A stretch of 64,000 bases of DNA. Origin: Ixodes scapularis. Lineage: Eukaryota > Arthropoda > Arachnida > Ixodida > Ixodidae. The position numbers were made by a program, and so were the translations under genes. The stretch spans positions 41,347,543 through 41,411,542 of the forward strand of contig NW_024609837.1 in NCBI RefSeq assembly GCF_016920785.2. The letters are read 5' to 3'. Below, in pieces: positions 12,412 through 22,589 of the stretch (positions within the stretch are counted from its first letter, which is position 1; each line of letters opens with the position of its first letter). The notes beneath the pieces were generated by a model. That model was given only the letters and a program-made list of their open reading frames with translations. It was not told where the DNA came from and did not search any database.

Positions 12412-12463
12412 AGGAGGCGCACAACTAGGCACGCGGTGGCGCGTGCTCAGTTGTGCGCCTCCT
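12412..12463. repeat. GC-rich hairpin
   Basis: A 23-base arm starting AGGAGGCGCACAACT pairs with AGTTGTGCGCCTCCT around a 6-bp loop, with only two arm mismatches. It lies about 125 bp upstream of the Helitron fragment's start codon and is followed by ATGACGTCAC. It may be the terminus of a small DNA element or an attenuating hairpin. No target duplication identified. Confidence 0.65.
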
Positions 12464-15400
12464 ATGACGTCACTCCTCTGGAATGCGCAGACCGACGAGG
12501 CGCGCGCGGCGGCGGCGGCTCCGGCGCGCCAGCTGGGCGCCGTGTGACGTTACTGCTCCTCGCGCATGCGTGGCACGTCTCTCCAGGAGCCACGCGAAAC
12601 TGCTCAACCTCAGCCAGTGTAACTCACGCTACAAAATAAACTTACACCACGGTGTGATGGGCACATTAAAGGCCTCCAGAAAGAACGCCCTTAAAAGGTC
12701 GGCGAACCAGCGCACGCCGATAAGAGCAAGATGACTTGCTAATTCGCAGTATTGAAAGGAGTTCGTTATGAAGGCCTTTAAAGGGATACTACAACCGAAT
12801 TTCGGAGCTTATTTCTTCATCTATTCGTGTTCAAGGGAGCAGTATCCCATCAGACACACCAATTTCTTGTTCAAAAAGCCATGAAAAGGAATTTTAGACC
12901 GAATTAAACGGTTAGCAAAGAGCACCTGGCGGATGTCGATAACGCCTTGTTTGTAATGCCCGTCTAGGAACCTTCACAGGTGACAATAACTGTCTTGCCT
13001 CCGGCCACCACGAGAGAAGAAAGGAAGGAGGAACCTCACTGAACTTGAGACTCTCTTTTGTGTGTCGCAGACATCGGTATTCTCCCTCTACAAGATTATA
13101 AAAGATTATCCCTTCACTCAAAATTTGTACAAAAGCCGCTTTAAGGTTAGCTGCGGTCGCCCGATCATTGGCCTGCTTCCGCCGCTTCGATAACTAGAAT
13201 GGCTAGGTCATCCTCTCGGCGTCAGCCTCGCCGCAGCTCCTCTCGTTCCGAGACAATCTACGTCACTAATGCGGCAGATGTCACGTTTCTCCATTGGCTT
13301 CTCTCCGAACGCTTGCCAGACTGCACCATTTATAACAAAAATAGACATATATCAGACTTGGAAAACAACCGTGCGATTGTCATTTACAGATATTGTGGAT
13401 TATAGTCAGCCTATTTGTTAACACCACGAGTGTTTTCAAATTTCGTTGAAGTGTACCCTTAATGTGCCCGTTTGACAGCGGTATTAGACATAAAACGCAA
13501 ATGTAAAGCTGAGGAAAAAATGCTTTAATCCTTGCCGTACACTTCACTATTAGTATGTCCCTTAGATTGTCATAAAACCAACCTAACCTTTTGCGCATAT
13601 TTGCTTCGTTGAATTTCCATATCACACACCTCAAACACGTCAAATCAAGAAAAAAAAGACGTTAAATGAAACCGCGTTAATGGCTCGCAAGTCTAATCAC
13701 GTTAGCAACACGGAATCAACAAGCACAATTATTAAAGCTCGAGATTAACGTGCGAAAATTAAATTTGTCAATGTATATAATGAAGGTATAATTAACTTAA
13801 ATGCAATCCATTGCATCCTGTCGAACGCAAATAAAAGGCACGGGTATATAATTAAACCCACAACAGGAACTTCGCAAGATAAATGGCCTCTGCAGTTCTT
13901 GTGGAGTGAAAATATGGCAAAAAATGAAAGTTAATATGTACGTTGGCTCTAAAAATATTTTTTGTAAGAGTCAAAAATATAAAACATTGAACGATATAAT
14001 TACATCAAATAGGATTCTACCTAGTTCACCTCCTTCAGAAGACAGCGAACATGGCACTGCGAACTAGTACCGCGGCAACATGCACGCACGTGAACCATCG
14101 ATTTTATTAAATTGCCAACGACGTCACAGGACGTCAGCGCCAATGCCGTCAGCGCGCAAAAGCGTTCGGCCATCGATTACACAAGCAATGCCTGCGCAGC
14201 CGGCGAGCAAGGACCGCTATAATATGACGCGATATTAAACGCTCCGTTTATAAGAACTCTGGTTAGCGTGATTTACTCTATCTTGAACCATTGGGTTGGT
14301 TTTAGCACAAATGTTATATTACTTATCGTTTTAACAAGAAAGAGACTAAAGCTAGTCGCCAGAAAACAAAAATCAAAATTACCAGTGATTAATAGATGTC
14401 TTCCTTGTTTCTTTTTTTTTTTTCCGGGAAAAATGTTTAAACGAAGTTATCTAAATATAAGCTAAACATCATCAAAGCGAGTCTTACTGCATACAATATC
14501 GTCCCCCTTTCGTGTTTAGTTCGGTCTGACAGTGTTTTTTTTTTATTTTTATGTGTGTAGAGATGATATTCCTTCCCAATCTTGCCAAACTGAACTTAAA
14601 AAAAACAAAAACAAAAAAAAGACCTATTCTTGCACAGTTTTATGATATAACCTTACATTTTGAATTATTGGTTCGTTAATTTATTCAACAAATAAGGTGG
14701 TATCTACTTAAATATTTCTGTAGAAGTATATTTATTTTTAATATTTTTGTATTATTTTCAGTTCAAGCCCCTTACTAGTAGGCCACTAAGTTCCGCAAGG
14801 AATTGTTAAATTGCGATGCACAATAGGCCAATAACCATAAGCCTGGTCAGTAAACAGCATGTTCCTTACACTCTCATCATCTTGTAAAAACTATCTCTGG
14901 TGAAACCTAATAATCTCGATTGTACTTGCTCGCGTGGGGTGTGGCTCGGGGAGACGACACCTCACACACCGGACTGTGGCAAAAACCAGCGTGATATTAA
15001 CCGAACGGCTCTGCAGAGATAGAAATCAGACATCAAGGCTCAATCTTTGTCAGGCCGTGGATAAGTTCCCCGGAGGGGGCTGAGCGGGACATCAATGTCC
15101 ACAACACTTCTCCTCCTTTGCACAGACGAGGCAACCCGACATGGTAGGGCCGATACTTTCCTTTTTCCGCCTTCCACGCTAGAACTGTCGCCGACTCATA
15201 ATTTCAATCTATGACGAGCGCCGAGCAGAGACAGCACCTCTTTCCTTCTGCATGTCGTTTCAGTTGTTGTTGCACACTTGTTGGGCGACCGGCACCGTTC
15301 TATTACGTTACTGCATCCCCAGAAATCTGTGCCATCGCATGCTAGCGCCATCTCTTGGCGGATTATGGCAACGCTCCCATAGAAGCAATGTATTAAATAT

Positions 15401-16387
15401 AGAAATACGGCAATATTTGCTCAACATCACATTTTTTCAGATTTGCCATGCTACCCGTCCAATCTCTGACACGATCCAATCCTTCCGCAAAAAAGTCAAG
15501 ATTACAGCGCATAAACTGCAGGTTCCTCATTCGAGTAAATTATTTGATGCATAGCCACTATGGGTGGTATCAGGTTTGATCGGTTTTTAAAATATATTAT
15601 TAGGTGAGTGAAATAAATTTTAATTTTATATTATAAATACAACCCTCCCCCAATCATATGACAAAGTTTCGTGATTTGTATCATATTTTGTAATGCGTAG
15701 AAAAAACATCCTTCTGGGGCACCTCTCCCAAACGTGCCACACAAAGTAATTTTCAAACCTCCCTAATTTAAAAATACAGAAAGATACGAGATTTGCCATA
15801 TAACTGCGACAAGGCAAAAACATCCAGGAAGCGTAGTGTACGCTCTGTCTTCTCTCAAACTTATTTGGTCGGGTTCCTGAGACCAGTTTGTCGAATCAGG
15901 CGCATAATCGATCAGCCAGCTGTTCAGAATCGTTTCCTGCATTCTGCTGCTGGGATCACTAAACTACCAAACAAAGAAAGCAACTATTTGTTTTTTCATT
16001 TAGAAATTTTATCATGGCTAAGAAAAGGTATAGAAATATTGTTATTAATCATTAAGAAATTATTGATCTTGGCGAAGCTACATTTAAGGCAAATAAAGTG
16101 GGAATATTGAGTGATTATTTGGCAAGGAAGCTGACTGTACCTGATGGTCTCTTCATGACACGTCAAGCACATAAATTCAAAATATCAAGTAAAAAACATG
16201 TCGGTCGATCTAGCGAGGAGAACATTGGAAAATGAGAACTACGTAACGTCCTCGCCCGAACGCCATTCCCATCGAGGAGGTTTATTTTCAAGGATATGCA
16301 GTTGTACCATGATTGATTTGATGGACTTAAATTTTATAATTTTTCCCAGTTAAAGACCCGAATGTTCTAAACAAGTTCCTTGTGGAT
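12464..16387. other. Spacer, no supported gene
   Basis: A GC-rich stretch (12480-12600) is followed by about 3.7 kb of AT-rich DNA. CTTTAAAGGGATACTACAAC near 12777 looks like a small DNA-element end, but no partner end was found. 14930-15130 is GC-rich and could be a retroelement untranslated fragment. Frames at 15252-15554 and 15793-16110 show no motif. Confidence 0.4.
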
Positions 16388-19078
16388 GAGCGGAGGCCCA
16401 AATTTGAAAAGTTGGACGAAGCCGTCAAAACGGAAAAACCAGGTCTAGTTTGAAGCGGTTTTTCTCAAGACAGATTTATTTCCAAGTATTTGCCATGGCA
16501 CCAGCATGTAGTAGAGGGATGAAAATGATATATTTCGCCCAAAATGGGTGCATGAGCCGTGCTCCAAAAGTTCCCTGTGAAGGCGCGGGTGCTCAAACTT
16601 TAAAAATGGGACGAAACCGTCGAAACGGAAAAACCAGGTCCACTTCGGAGCGGTTTTTCTCAAGACAGATTTCTTTCCAAATATTTGCCATGGTACTAGC
16701 ATGTAGTAGAGGGGAGAAAATTATATATTTCGCCCAGAATGGGTGCATGAGCCGTGCTCCAAAAGTTCCCTGTGAAGGCGCGTGTGCTCAAACTTTAAAA
16801 ATGGGACGAAACCGTCGAAACGGAAAAACCAGGTCCACTTCGGAGCGGTTTTTCTCAAGACAGATTTCTTTCCAAATATTTGCCATGGTACTAGCATGTA
16901 GTAGAGGGGAGAAAATTATATATTTCGCCCAAAATGGGTGCATGAGCCGTGCTCCAAAAGTTCCCTGTGAAGGCGCGGGTGCTCAAACTTTAAAAATGGG
17001 ACGAAACCGTCGAAACGGAAAAACCAGGTCCACTTCGGAGCGGTTTTTCTCAAGACAGATTTCTTTTTAAATATTTGCCATGGTACTAGCATGTAGTAGA
17101 GGGGAGAAAATTATATATTTCGCCCAAAATGGGTGCATGAGCCGTGCTCCAAAAGTTCCCTGTGAAGGCGCGGGTGCTCAAACTTTAAAAATGGGACGAA
17201 ACCGTCGAAACGGAAAAACCAGGTCCACTTCGGAGCGGTTTTTCTCAAGACAGATTTCTTTCCGAATATTTGCCATGGTACTAGCATGTAGTAGAGGGGA
17301 GAAAATTATATATTTCGCCCAAAATGGGTGCATGAGCCGTGCTCCAAAAGTTCCCTGTGAAGGCGCGGGTGCTCAAACTTTAAAAATGGGACGAAACCGT
17401 CGAAACGGAAAAACCAGGTCCACTTCGGAGCGGTTTTTCTGAAGACAGATTTATTTCCAAGTATTTGCCATGGCACTAGCATGTAGTAGAGGGATGAAAA
17501 TTATATATTTCGCCCAGAATGGGTGCATGAGCCGTGCTCCAAAAGTTCCCTGTGAAGGCGCGGGTGCTTAAACTTTAAAAATGGGACGAAACCGTCGAAA
17601 CGGAAAAACCAGGTCCACTTCGGAGCGGTTTTTCTCAAGACAGATTTATTTCCAAGTATTTGCCATGGCACCAGCATGTAGTAGAGGGATGAAAATTATA
17701 TATTTCGCCCAGAATGGGTGCATGAGCCGTGCTCCAAAAGTTCCCTGTGAAGGCGCGGGTGCTCAAACTTTAAAAATGGGACGAAACCGTCGAAACGGAA
17801 AAACCAGGTCCACTTCGGAGCGGTTTTTCTCAAGACAGATTTATTTCCAAATATTTGCCATGGCACTAGCATGTAGTAGAGGGATGAATATTATATACTT
17901 TGCCCAAAATGGGTGCATGAGCCGTGCTCCAAAAGTTCCCTGTGAAGGCGCGGGTGCTCAAACTTTAAAAATGGGACGAAACCGTCGAAACGGAAAAACC
18001 AGGTCCACTTCGGAGCGGTTTTTCTCAAGACAGATATATTTCCAAGTATTTGCCATGGCACTAGCATGTAGTAGAGGGATGAAAATTATATATTTCGCCC
18101 AGAATGGGTGCATGAGCCGTGCTCCAAAAGTTCCCTGTGAAGGCGCGGGTGCTTAAACTTTAAAAATGGGACGAAACCGTCGAAACGGAAAAACCAGGTC
18201 CACTTCGGAGCGGTTTTTCTCAAGACAGATTTCTTTCCAAATATTTGCCATGGCACTAGCATGTAGTAGAGGGATGAAAATTATATATTTCGCCCAGAAT
18301 GGGTGCATGAGCCGTGCTCCAAAAGTTCCCTGTGAAGGCGCGGGTGCTTAAACTTTAAAAATGGGACGAAACCGTCGAAATGGAAAAACCAGGTCCACTT
18401 CGGAGCGGTTTTTCTCAAGACAGATTTATTTCCAAATATTTGCCATGGCACTAGCATGTAGTAGAGGGATGAAAATTATATACTTCGCCCAGAATGGGTG
18501 CATGAGCCGTGCTCCAAAAGTTCCCTGTGAAGGCGCGGGTGCTCAAGCTTTAAAAATGGGACGAAACCGTCGAAACGGAAAAACCAGGTCCACTTCGGAG
18601 CGGTTTTTCTCAAGACAGATTTATTTCCAAGTATTTTCCATGGCACTAGCATGTAGTAGAGGGATGAAAATTATATATTTCGCCCAGAATGATTGCATGA
18701 GCCGTGCTCCAAAAGTTCCCTGTGAAGGCGCGGGTGCTCAAACTTTAAAAATGGGACGAAACCGTCGAAACGGAAAAACCAGGTCCACTTCGGAGCGGTT
18801 TTTCTCAAGACAGATTTATTTCCAAGTATTTGCCATGGCACTAGCATGTAGTAGAGGGATGAAAATCATATATTTCGCCCAGAATGGGTGCATGAGCCGT
18901 GCTCCAAAAGTTCCCTGTGAAGGCGCGTGTGCTCAAATTTGAAAAGTAGGGCGAAACCGTCAGTACTGAAAAACCAGGTCCACTTTGAAGCGTTTTTTTT
19001 TTTTCAAAATATAGTTATTTTCACGTATTTGCCATGATACCAGCATGTAGTAGAGGGATGAAAATTATATATTTCGCG
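16388..19078. repeat. Satellite-like tandem array, 195-bp unit, about 14 copies
   Basis: The marker ATGGGACGAAACCGTCGAAA recurs at exactly 195-bp spacing at 16606, 16801, 16996, 17191, 17386, 17581, 17776, 17971, 18166, 18361, 18556 and 18751. Decayed forms occur at about 16411 and 18946. The internal units are nearly identical. Two sequence types alternate in blocks: GTACTAGCATGTAGTAGAGGGGAG (first 20 bases GTACTAGCATGTAGTAGAGG) mostly before 17400, and a GGCACTAGCATGTAGTAGAG type followed by GATG mainly after it. Degenerate edge units and a homogeneous centre indicate growth by unequal exchange. Because 195 is 65 codons, plus-strand frames stay open across several units. This is a consequence of periodicity and not evidence of a gene. 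Confidence 0.97.
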
Positions 19079-19869
19079 TCGTCCACCACTTGAGTATAGA
19101 GAGACCAAGGTTCGAGGAGATATCATAGAAACAACATCTGAGCGGATGAACACTGAAACCTTTCAGACTCGCCAAACTGCTTGGCCCATGGACAACACGA
19201 CAACGCCCAACGAGCCTTCGAAGCAATTCTAAAAGCGCAACCTGCGCGCGTGCGTGCATCGTGTATGCGGACGCGAAGTGATAAGCCTAGCTATGTTTTT
19301 TCTTTAACACTAACTTTGATCTCCGCTTTCCTAACAAAGTAGCCAAACCCTCAGTCTTTGTTCAATAAAACGGTGGCCGGAAGCGTACTGCTGTAGAAAA
19401 TTATGTTAGCCCTGGAATAAAGAGCATTGAGAAAGAAACGGGTATTACTCTGCCTCAGTCACAAATGTACAGAAAGGTACTTCACGAACCTCGGAACCAA
19501 ACCAACACAGAGAGTGCGCCACGTGATCAGACGGTATTGCGCAGCAGTGCGAAAAATGTAAAGTCATGTGGCACGCTCACCGGGCTGGGTTGGCTGGGAT
19601 GAATCGTAACGTTTGCTGCGGTTCATTGAAGAGAAAAATTAGATATAGCTATAAATAAGAAATTATAAACCAAATCGTGTAGGAGATTCTCATGGAACTC
19701 GCAGCATTTTGCACCGTCTTTTATGGCGTAAACGCTTCTTCGTTAAAGGGGTCTGGAACTGTTATGGAACTTCTATGAATCTTTGTCGACTTCCCTGAGG
19801 TCCTTTATATGGCTTCTTCCGTGAGTGCTTTTTTGGAATTCTGAAGATGCTCCGGAAGGGTACTGCGGG
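19079..19869. other. Spacer after the satellite array
   Basis: The sequence changes abruptly at about 19079 from array to unrelated DNA. Reading 19150-19230 suggests a short open stretch ending in Q-R-A-F-E-A-I-L-K-A in one plus frame, but no family can be assigned. Several AATAAA-like hexamers (19366-19425) are present without an associated gene. Confidence 0.35.
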
Positions 19870-20275
19870 GGGATCACGTAGTGGTCGACGGTCACGCGTG
19901 ACCCCACGGATCATGGGCACTTGACCGTGCGACCAGCAGGTTCGTTATTTCTAGTGTGGCTACGTGGTGGACGAAAACCGATGGGCCATGGTCACGTGAC
20001 CCCCACCCACAAACAAACGACGCTTACGCATGAACATGTGGCCAGCAAAAGTGCGCTATTATCAGTATTGTCAGGTTGCTTCCGACTCAGTCACGCGACC
20101 ATGTTTGGCCATCAAAGGTGCGCTATTTCTTATGTGGTCACGTGGTGGACGGGACCCCACGGACTATGGTCACGTGACCTCAGTGACGATGGACAGGTGA
20201 TCCCTTATGATCATGATCACGTGTCCGTGCGACCACCGAAGGTGCGATATTATATGTGGTTGCAACCACCACCCC
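19870..20275. repeat. Degenerate tandem repeat with CACGTG sites
   Basis: Three to four diverged units, roughly 110-135 bp apart. Each contains G-C-G-A-C-C-A-x-C followed by GGTGCGCTATT-like text, then GTGGTCACGTGGTGGAC and GGACTATGGTCACGTGACC-like text. Unit boundaries are visible near 19927, 20038, 20096 and 20227. Several exact CACGTG palindromes are present. No function can be inferred beyond repeat structure. Confidence 0.55.
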
Positions 20276-21062
20276 CTCGACAGACCGACCGACGTGAAAA
20301 CTGAGAAAGGTTTTTTAACTTTATGATGTGTGAGGGCAGACATTAACATAAGCTCACGACGTTTTTGTTAGAGTATTTTAAGGCCTTCAGGAACACAGGC
20401 TCTAATCATTGTAGTGAGGTCATGCTATATGATCAAATTTTAACGACTGTGTCTGTTTAAAGCAATTAACGGAATAGGACCGAAGAATTGCATACTTCAG
20501 GAATATATCGCATATTTACTCGAATTAGTTTTTATACTAGACCTCGGCGTTTGGACAAAATCAAAGATTCGGGAGTTCCGCTCGTTTCAGCTGAATTTAC
20601 TGTGGAGTTATAAAGTCGTTCCTAAATCCTCCGATTTCCTCTTCTTACTAGCAGGAACCAATCTCGCTCGATGGTCGCTGTGTCTGCGGAGTAGTACTCA
20701 CACATTAGAATAAGAACGGCGTTGCATTGCACTTTTGGAACTACCTTTCTGATAGGAGTATCAGAAAGTTACGCTGGAATTATGCGGAAGTAAAAAAGGC
20801 AATATCATTCATGTTGTTGACAGAACAACATTTGTATTTTTCCACACGTACGTGTTTTTGATTATATACAATGCACATGCGCAGCAGCCTGTTTCTTGAA
20901 ATGTGAATAATCTTCACAATCTCGGTGCAGCAGTCCTCACTACTGCTCTTATGTCATGCTCCAAAAACGTGGTGGCGTGTGCAAATTTCTGATAAGTACT
21001 AAGAACTCCTGATATGGTCATAACGCCGTACTGAGCTGAATTGTGGGAGCTTGTCACGTGGG
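20276..21062. other. Spacer upstream of the TATA promoter
   Basis: AT-rich, no coding signal. Any distal regulatory elements of the promoter at 21073 would lie here, but nothing is distinctive until a GTCACGTGGG site at 21053-21062. Confidence 0.4.
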
Positions 21063-21085
21063 CCTGAAAGCTCCTATATAAACGC
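21053..21085 (+). promoter_or_regulatory. Core promoter: E-box and TATA box
   Basis: GTCACGTGGG at 21053 is followed by TATATAAACGC at 21075. The TATA box predicts a start near 21103-21110, shortly before a candidate signal-peptide frame and a splice donor. The compact arrangement looks like the promoter of a small secreted-protein gene. The E-box role is speculative. Confidence 0.5.
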
Positions 21086-21104
21086 ATGCACCCCGAGATG
21101 GTTC

Positions 21105-21206
21105 CTTTGTTGAACTTGCACGTTGCCTGTTCGTCGATCACTACTCGCAACAGCCATCCTATTCTTCATGTCCTACTTCGCGGTGGAGAGAGTTATCGCC
21201 GAAACG
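21105..21206 (+). pseudogene. Candidate first exon of a secreted protein
   Basis: Downstream of the TATA box, one frame from 21123 reads PVRRSLLATAILFFMSYF then AVERVIAET, and ends at a strong donor (ACG|GTGAGTAAG at 21207). Basic residues, a hydrophobic stretch of about 15 residues and a small-residue V-I-A site make a typical signal peptide. The codon at the expected start is TTG (21123), not ATG. The first ATG of the predicted transcript, at 21098, is in another frame. Translation could begin at the ATG at 21168, but this would cut the signal peptide. Either the start codon is lost or a non-AUG start is used. No downstream exon is visible because the insertion nest begins 400 bp further on. 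Confidence 0.4.
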
Positions 21207-21429
21207 GTGAGTAAGGTTTCATGTTATTTTATACTAGTGTATAATAGGACAGGACAAATTCTAATTTCTTTTTATATGCTATATTATAATGTACCGCAGA
21301 TGTTGGTTTTAGGTTTTAAGGCCAGCTTTCGATTAATGCTCATATCCACCTATTTCCGGCTAGTAATTTCAACGTCGTTGAAATTTTAGTTTCATCGCAT
21401 AGCCATGCTCTGTCTTTTGTGTTCGTAAA

Positions 21430-21530
21430 AACTTGGATGACGCTTAAGCTTCGCCTTTAAGAGTGGAACGCGATAGCGTTATCGGGTCCCGTTCGCATCG
21501 CCTTCTCATTCGCTTCTCATGCTCTTGAGT
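21430..21530. repeat. Left part of a tick-like repeat with AGCGTTA end
   Basis: GCGATAGCGTTATCGGG at about 21470 is matched, inverted and imperfectly, by CGTTAACGCTCTCGC at about 26035. Text of this kind (GCGATAGCGTTA with CTTTTAATGC) is familiar from ixodid repeats. If the pair are terminal repeats, the whole nest at 21.5-26.0 kb sits inside one further element. Identity over the aligned 23 bases is only about three quarters. Confidence 0.35.
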
Positions 21531-21589
21531 CACGCAACAACATAGTGCTCATGACACAACAGTCCTCGTTCCCAAGCCGTGCAAGCGTG

Positions 21590-21611
21590 CGTTGCGTGGC
21601 CTAGTCAGTAC
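21590..21611 (+). repeat. SINE tRNA-like promoter, A-box half
   Basis: GCGTGGCCTAGTCAGTAC resembles a pol III A box (TGGCNNAGTNGG). The matching B box is 4.1 kb away at 25757-25767. Removing the hAT-like element and one duplication joins the two halves at normal tRNA spacing. It is therefore a tRNA-derived SINE split by the insertion. Confidence 0.65.
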
Positions 21612-21616
21612 CAGTG

Positions 21617-21780
21617 TTGCGGAATGGGCACCCCCATTCCATTCAAATTCCATTCCTGGGAATTAGAGTTTTCGATAATTCCATTCCTTTCAACTCCTAG
21701 GAATGGGGACACTGAGCCCATTCCCACTCCTGGAATGGCTGAGTCGCTCCATTCCATTCCTCCAATTCCTAAACGTTAAA
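21617..21780. repeat. Left subterminal ATTCC repeats
   Basis: Multiple copies of CCATTCC / GGAATGG in both orientations just inside the left terminus. They are mirrored at the right end, as expected of subterminal transposase-binding repeats in hAT elements. Confidence 0.7.
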
Positions 21781-21804
21781 AGTGTCACTTGACAGCTGCA
21801 TTAT

Positions 21805-22060
21805 GTTGCTGGGTTGGGCAGAAATACTCAGAAATGTATTTGGAAATACAAATACTGGGATAGATGAAAATAGTTGCTAAGATACTGATACTCAAGTCTC
21901 AAATATATCTATAAAAATGTATCGTGATACCTATCGGAAATACATTTTAAAAAGAGGCAAAAAGTATTTGGAAATACAAATACAAGAATATATTTTAGGG
22001 AAGGCAGAAATATAAATACTGATAATACAATACATTTTTCAAATTTCTTTGAGACTCCAA
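21805..22060. repeat. AAATACAAATAC-rich subterminal-like block
   Basis: GTATTTGGAAATACAAATAC-like motifs recur several times, beginning after GGGTTGGGCAGAAATAC. The composition resembles the subterminal region of a third hAT-like family. Only one end is seen, so it may be a truncated insertion within the outer element. Confidence 0.45.
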
Positions 22061-22589
22061 CTGAGGTGAGGCTTAAAGTTGAAAGTGGAAGTTTCTTTTT
22101 TTTTTTTTTGTCTTGAAATTACTTTTCCGCAGGCTTGGCATTTCGCCTTGAAGGTAGTGGTTCCGGACGAAGAGTCCTAAATGGGTTTATAAAACGTTCC
22201 ACCAAGGATTGACCGCGGTCCCTTCCCTGGCTTCCTGTCTGACTGACCAGTGGTGCGAAAAGACTTCGACCTCTAAAATAAATTCCATCATAACATCACC
22301 ACCTCCCCGTCCAATAAGGGCGCCCCTGTCAGCACTGACCACATGACGTCACGGTGGGATGAACTAGTATTCTTGAATCTGTAGGTGTTGCCTTGAACAT
22401 GGAACTTTACCCACGCTGCTGTATGAAAGGACAATACATACTTTCGTTGTAGCTGACCTCCGTGAAGACCATGCAGGCAGTTGCATTTGGAATTTTCGAG
22501 AAAAGTGGACCACCTGAAGCATCCTGAAGCACATGTATTATCTTCTGTTACGGTTCAAAAATCGATACGGTGGCATCCCTGTTGTGACG

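Noticed and set aside
15345..15365. GCGCCATCTCTTGGCGG as a CTCF-like site
   Set aside because: It is a partial palindrome with only loose resemblance to arthropod CTCF motifs. One site by eye carries no weight.
16450..18942. Plus-strand ORFs of up to 206 codons
   Set aside because: Period of 195 bp (65 codons) keeps the frame open in the satellite array. Stops appear at single-base differences, there is no start context or splice signal, and the frame has no recognised domain.
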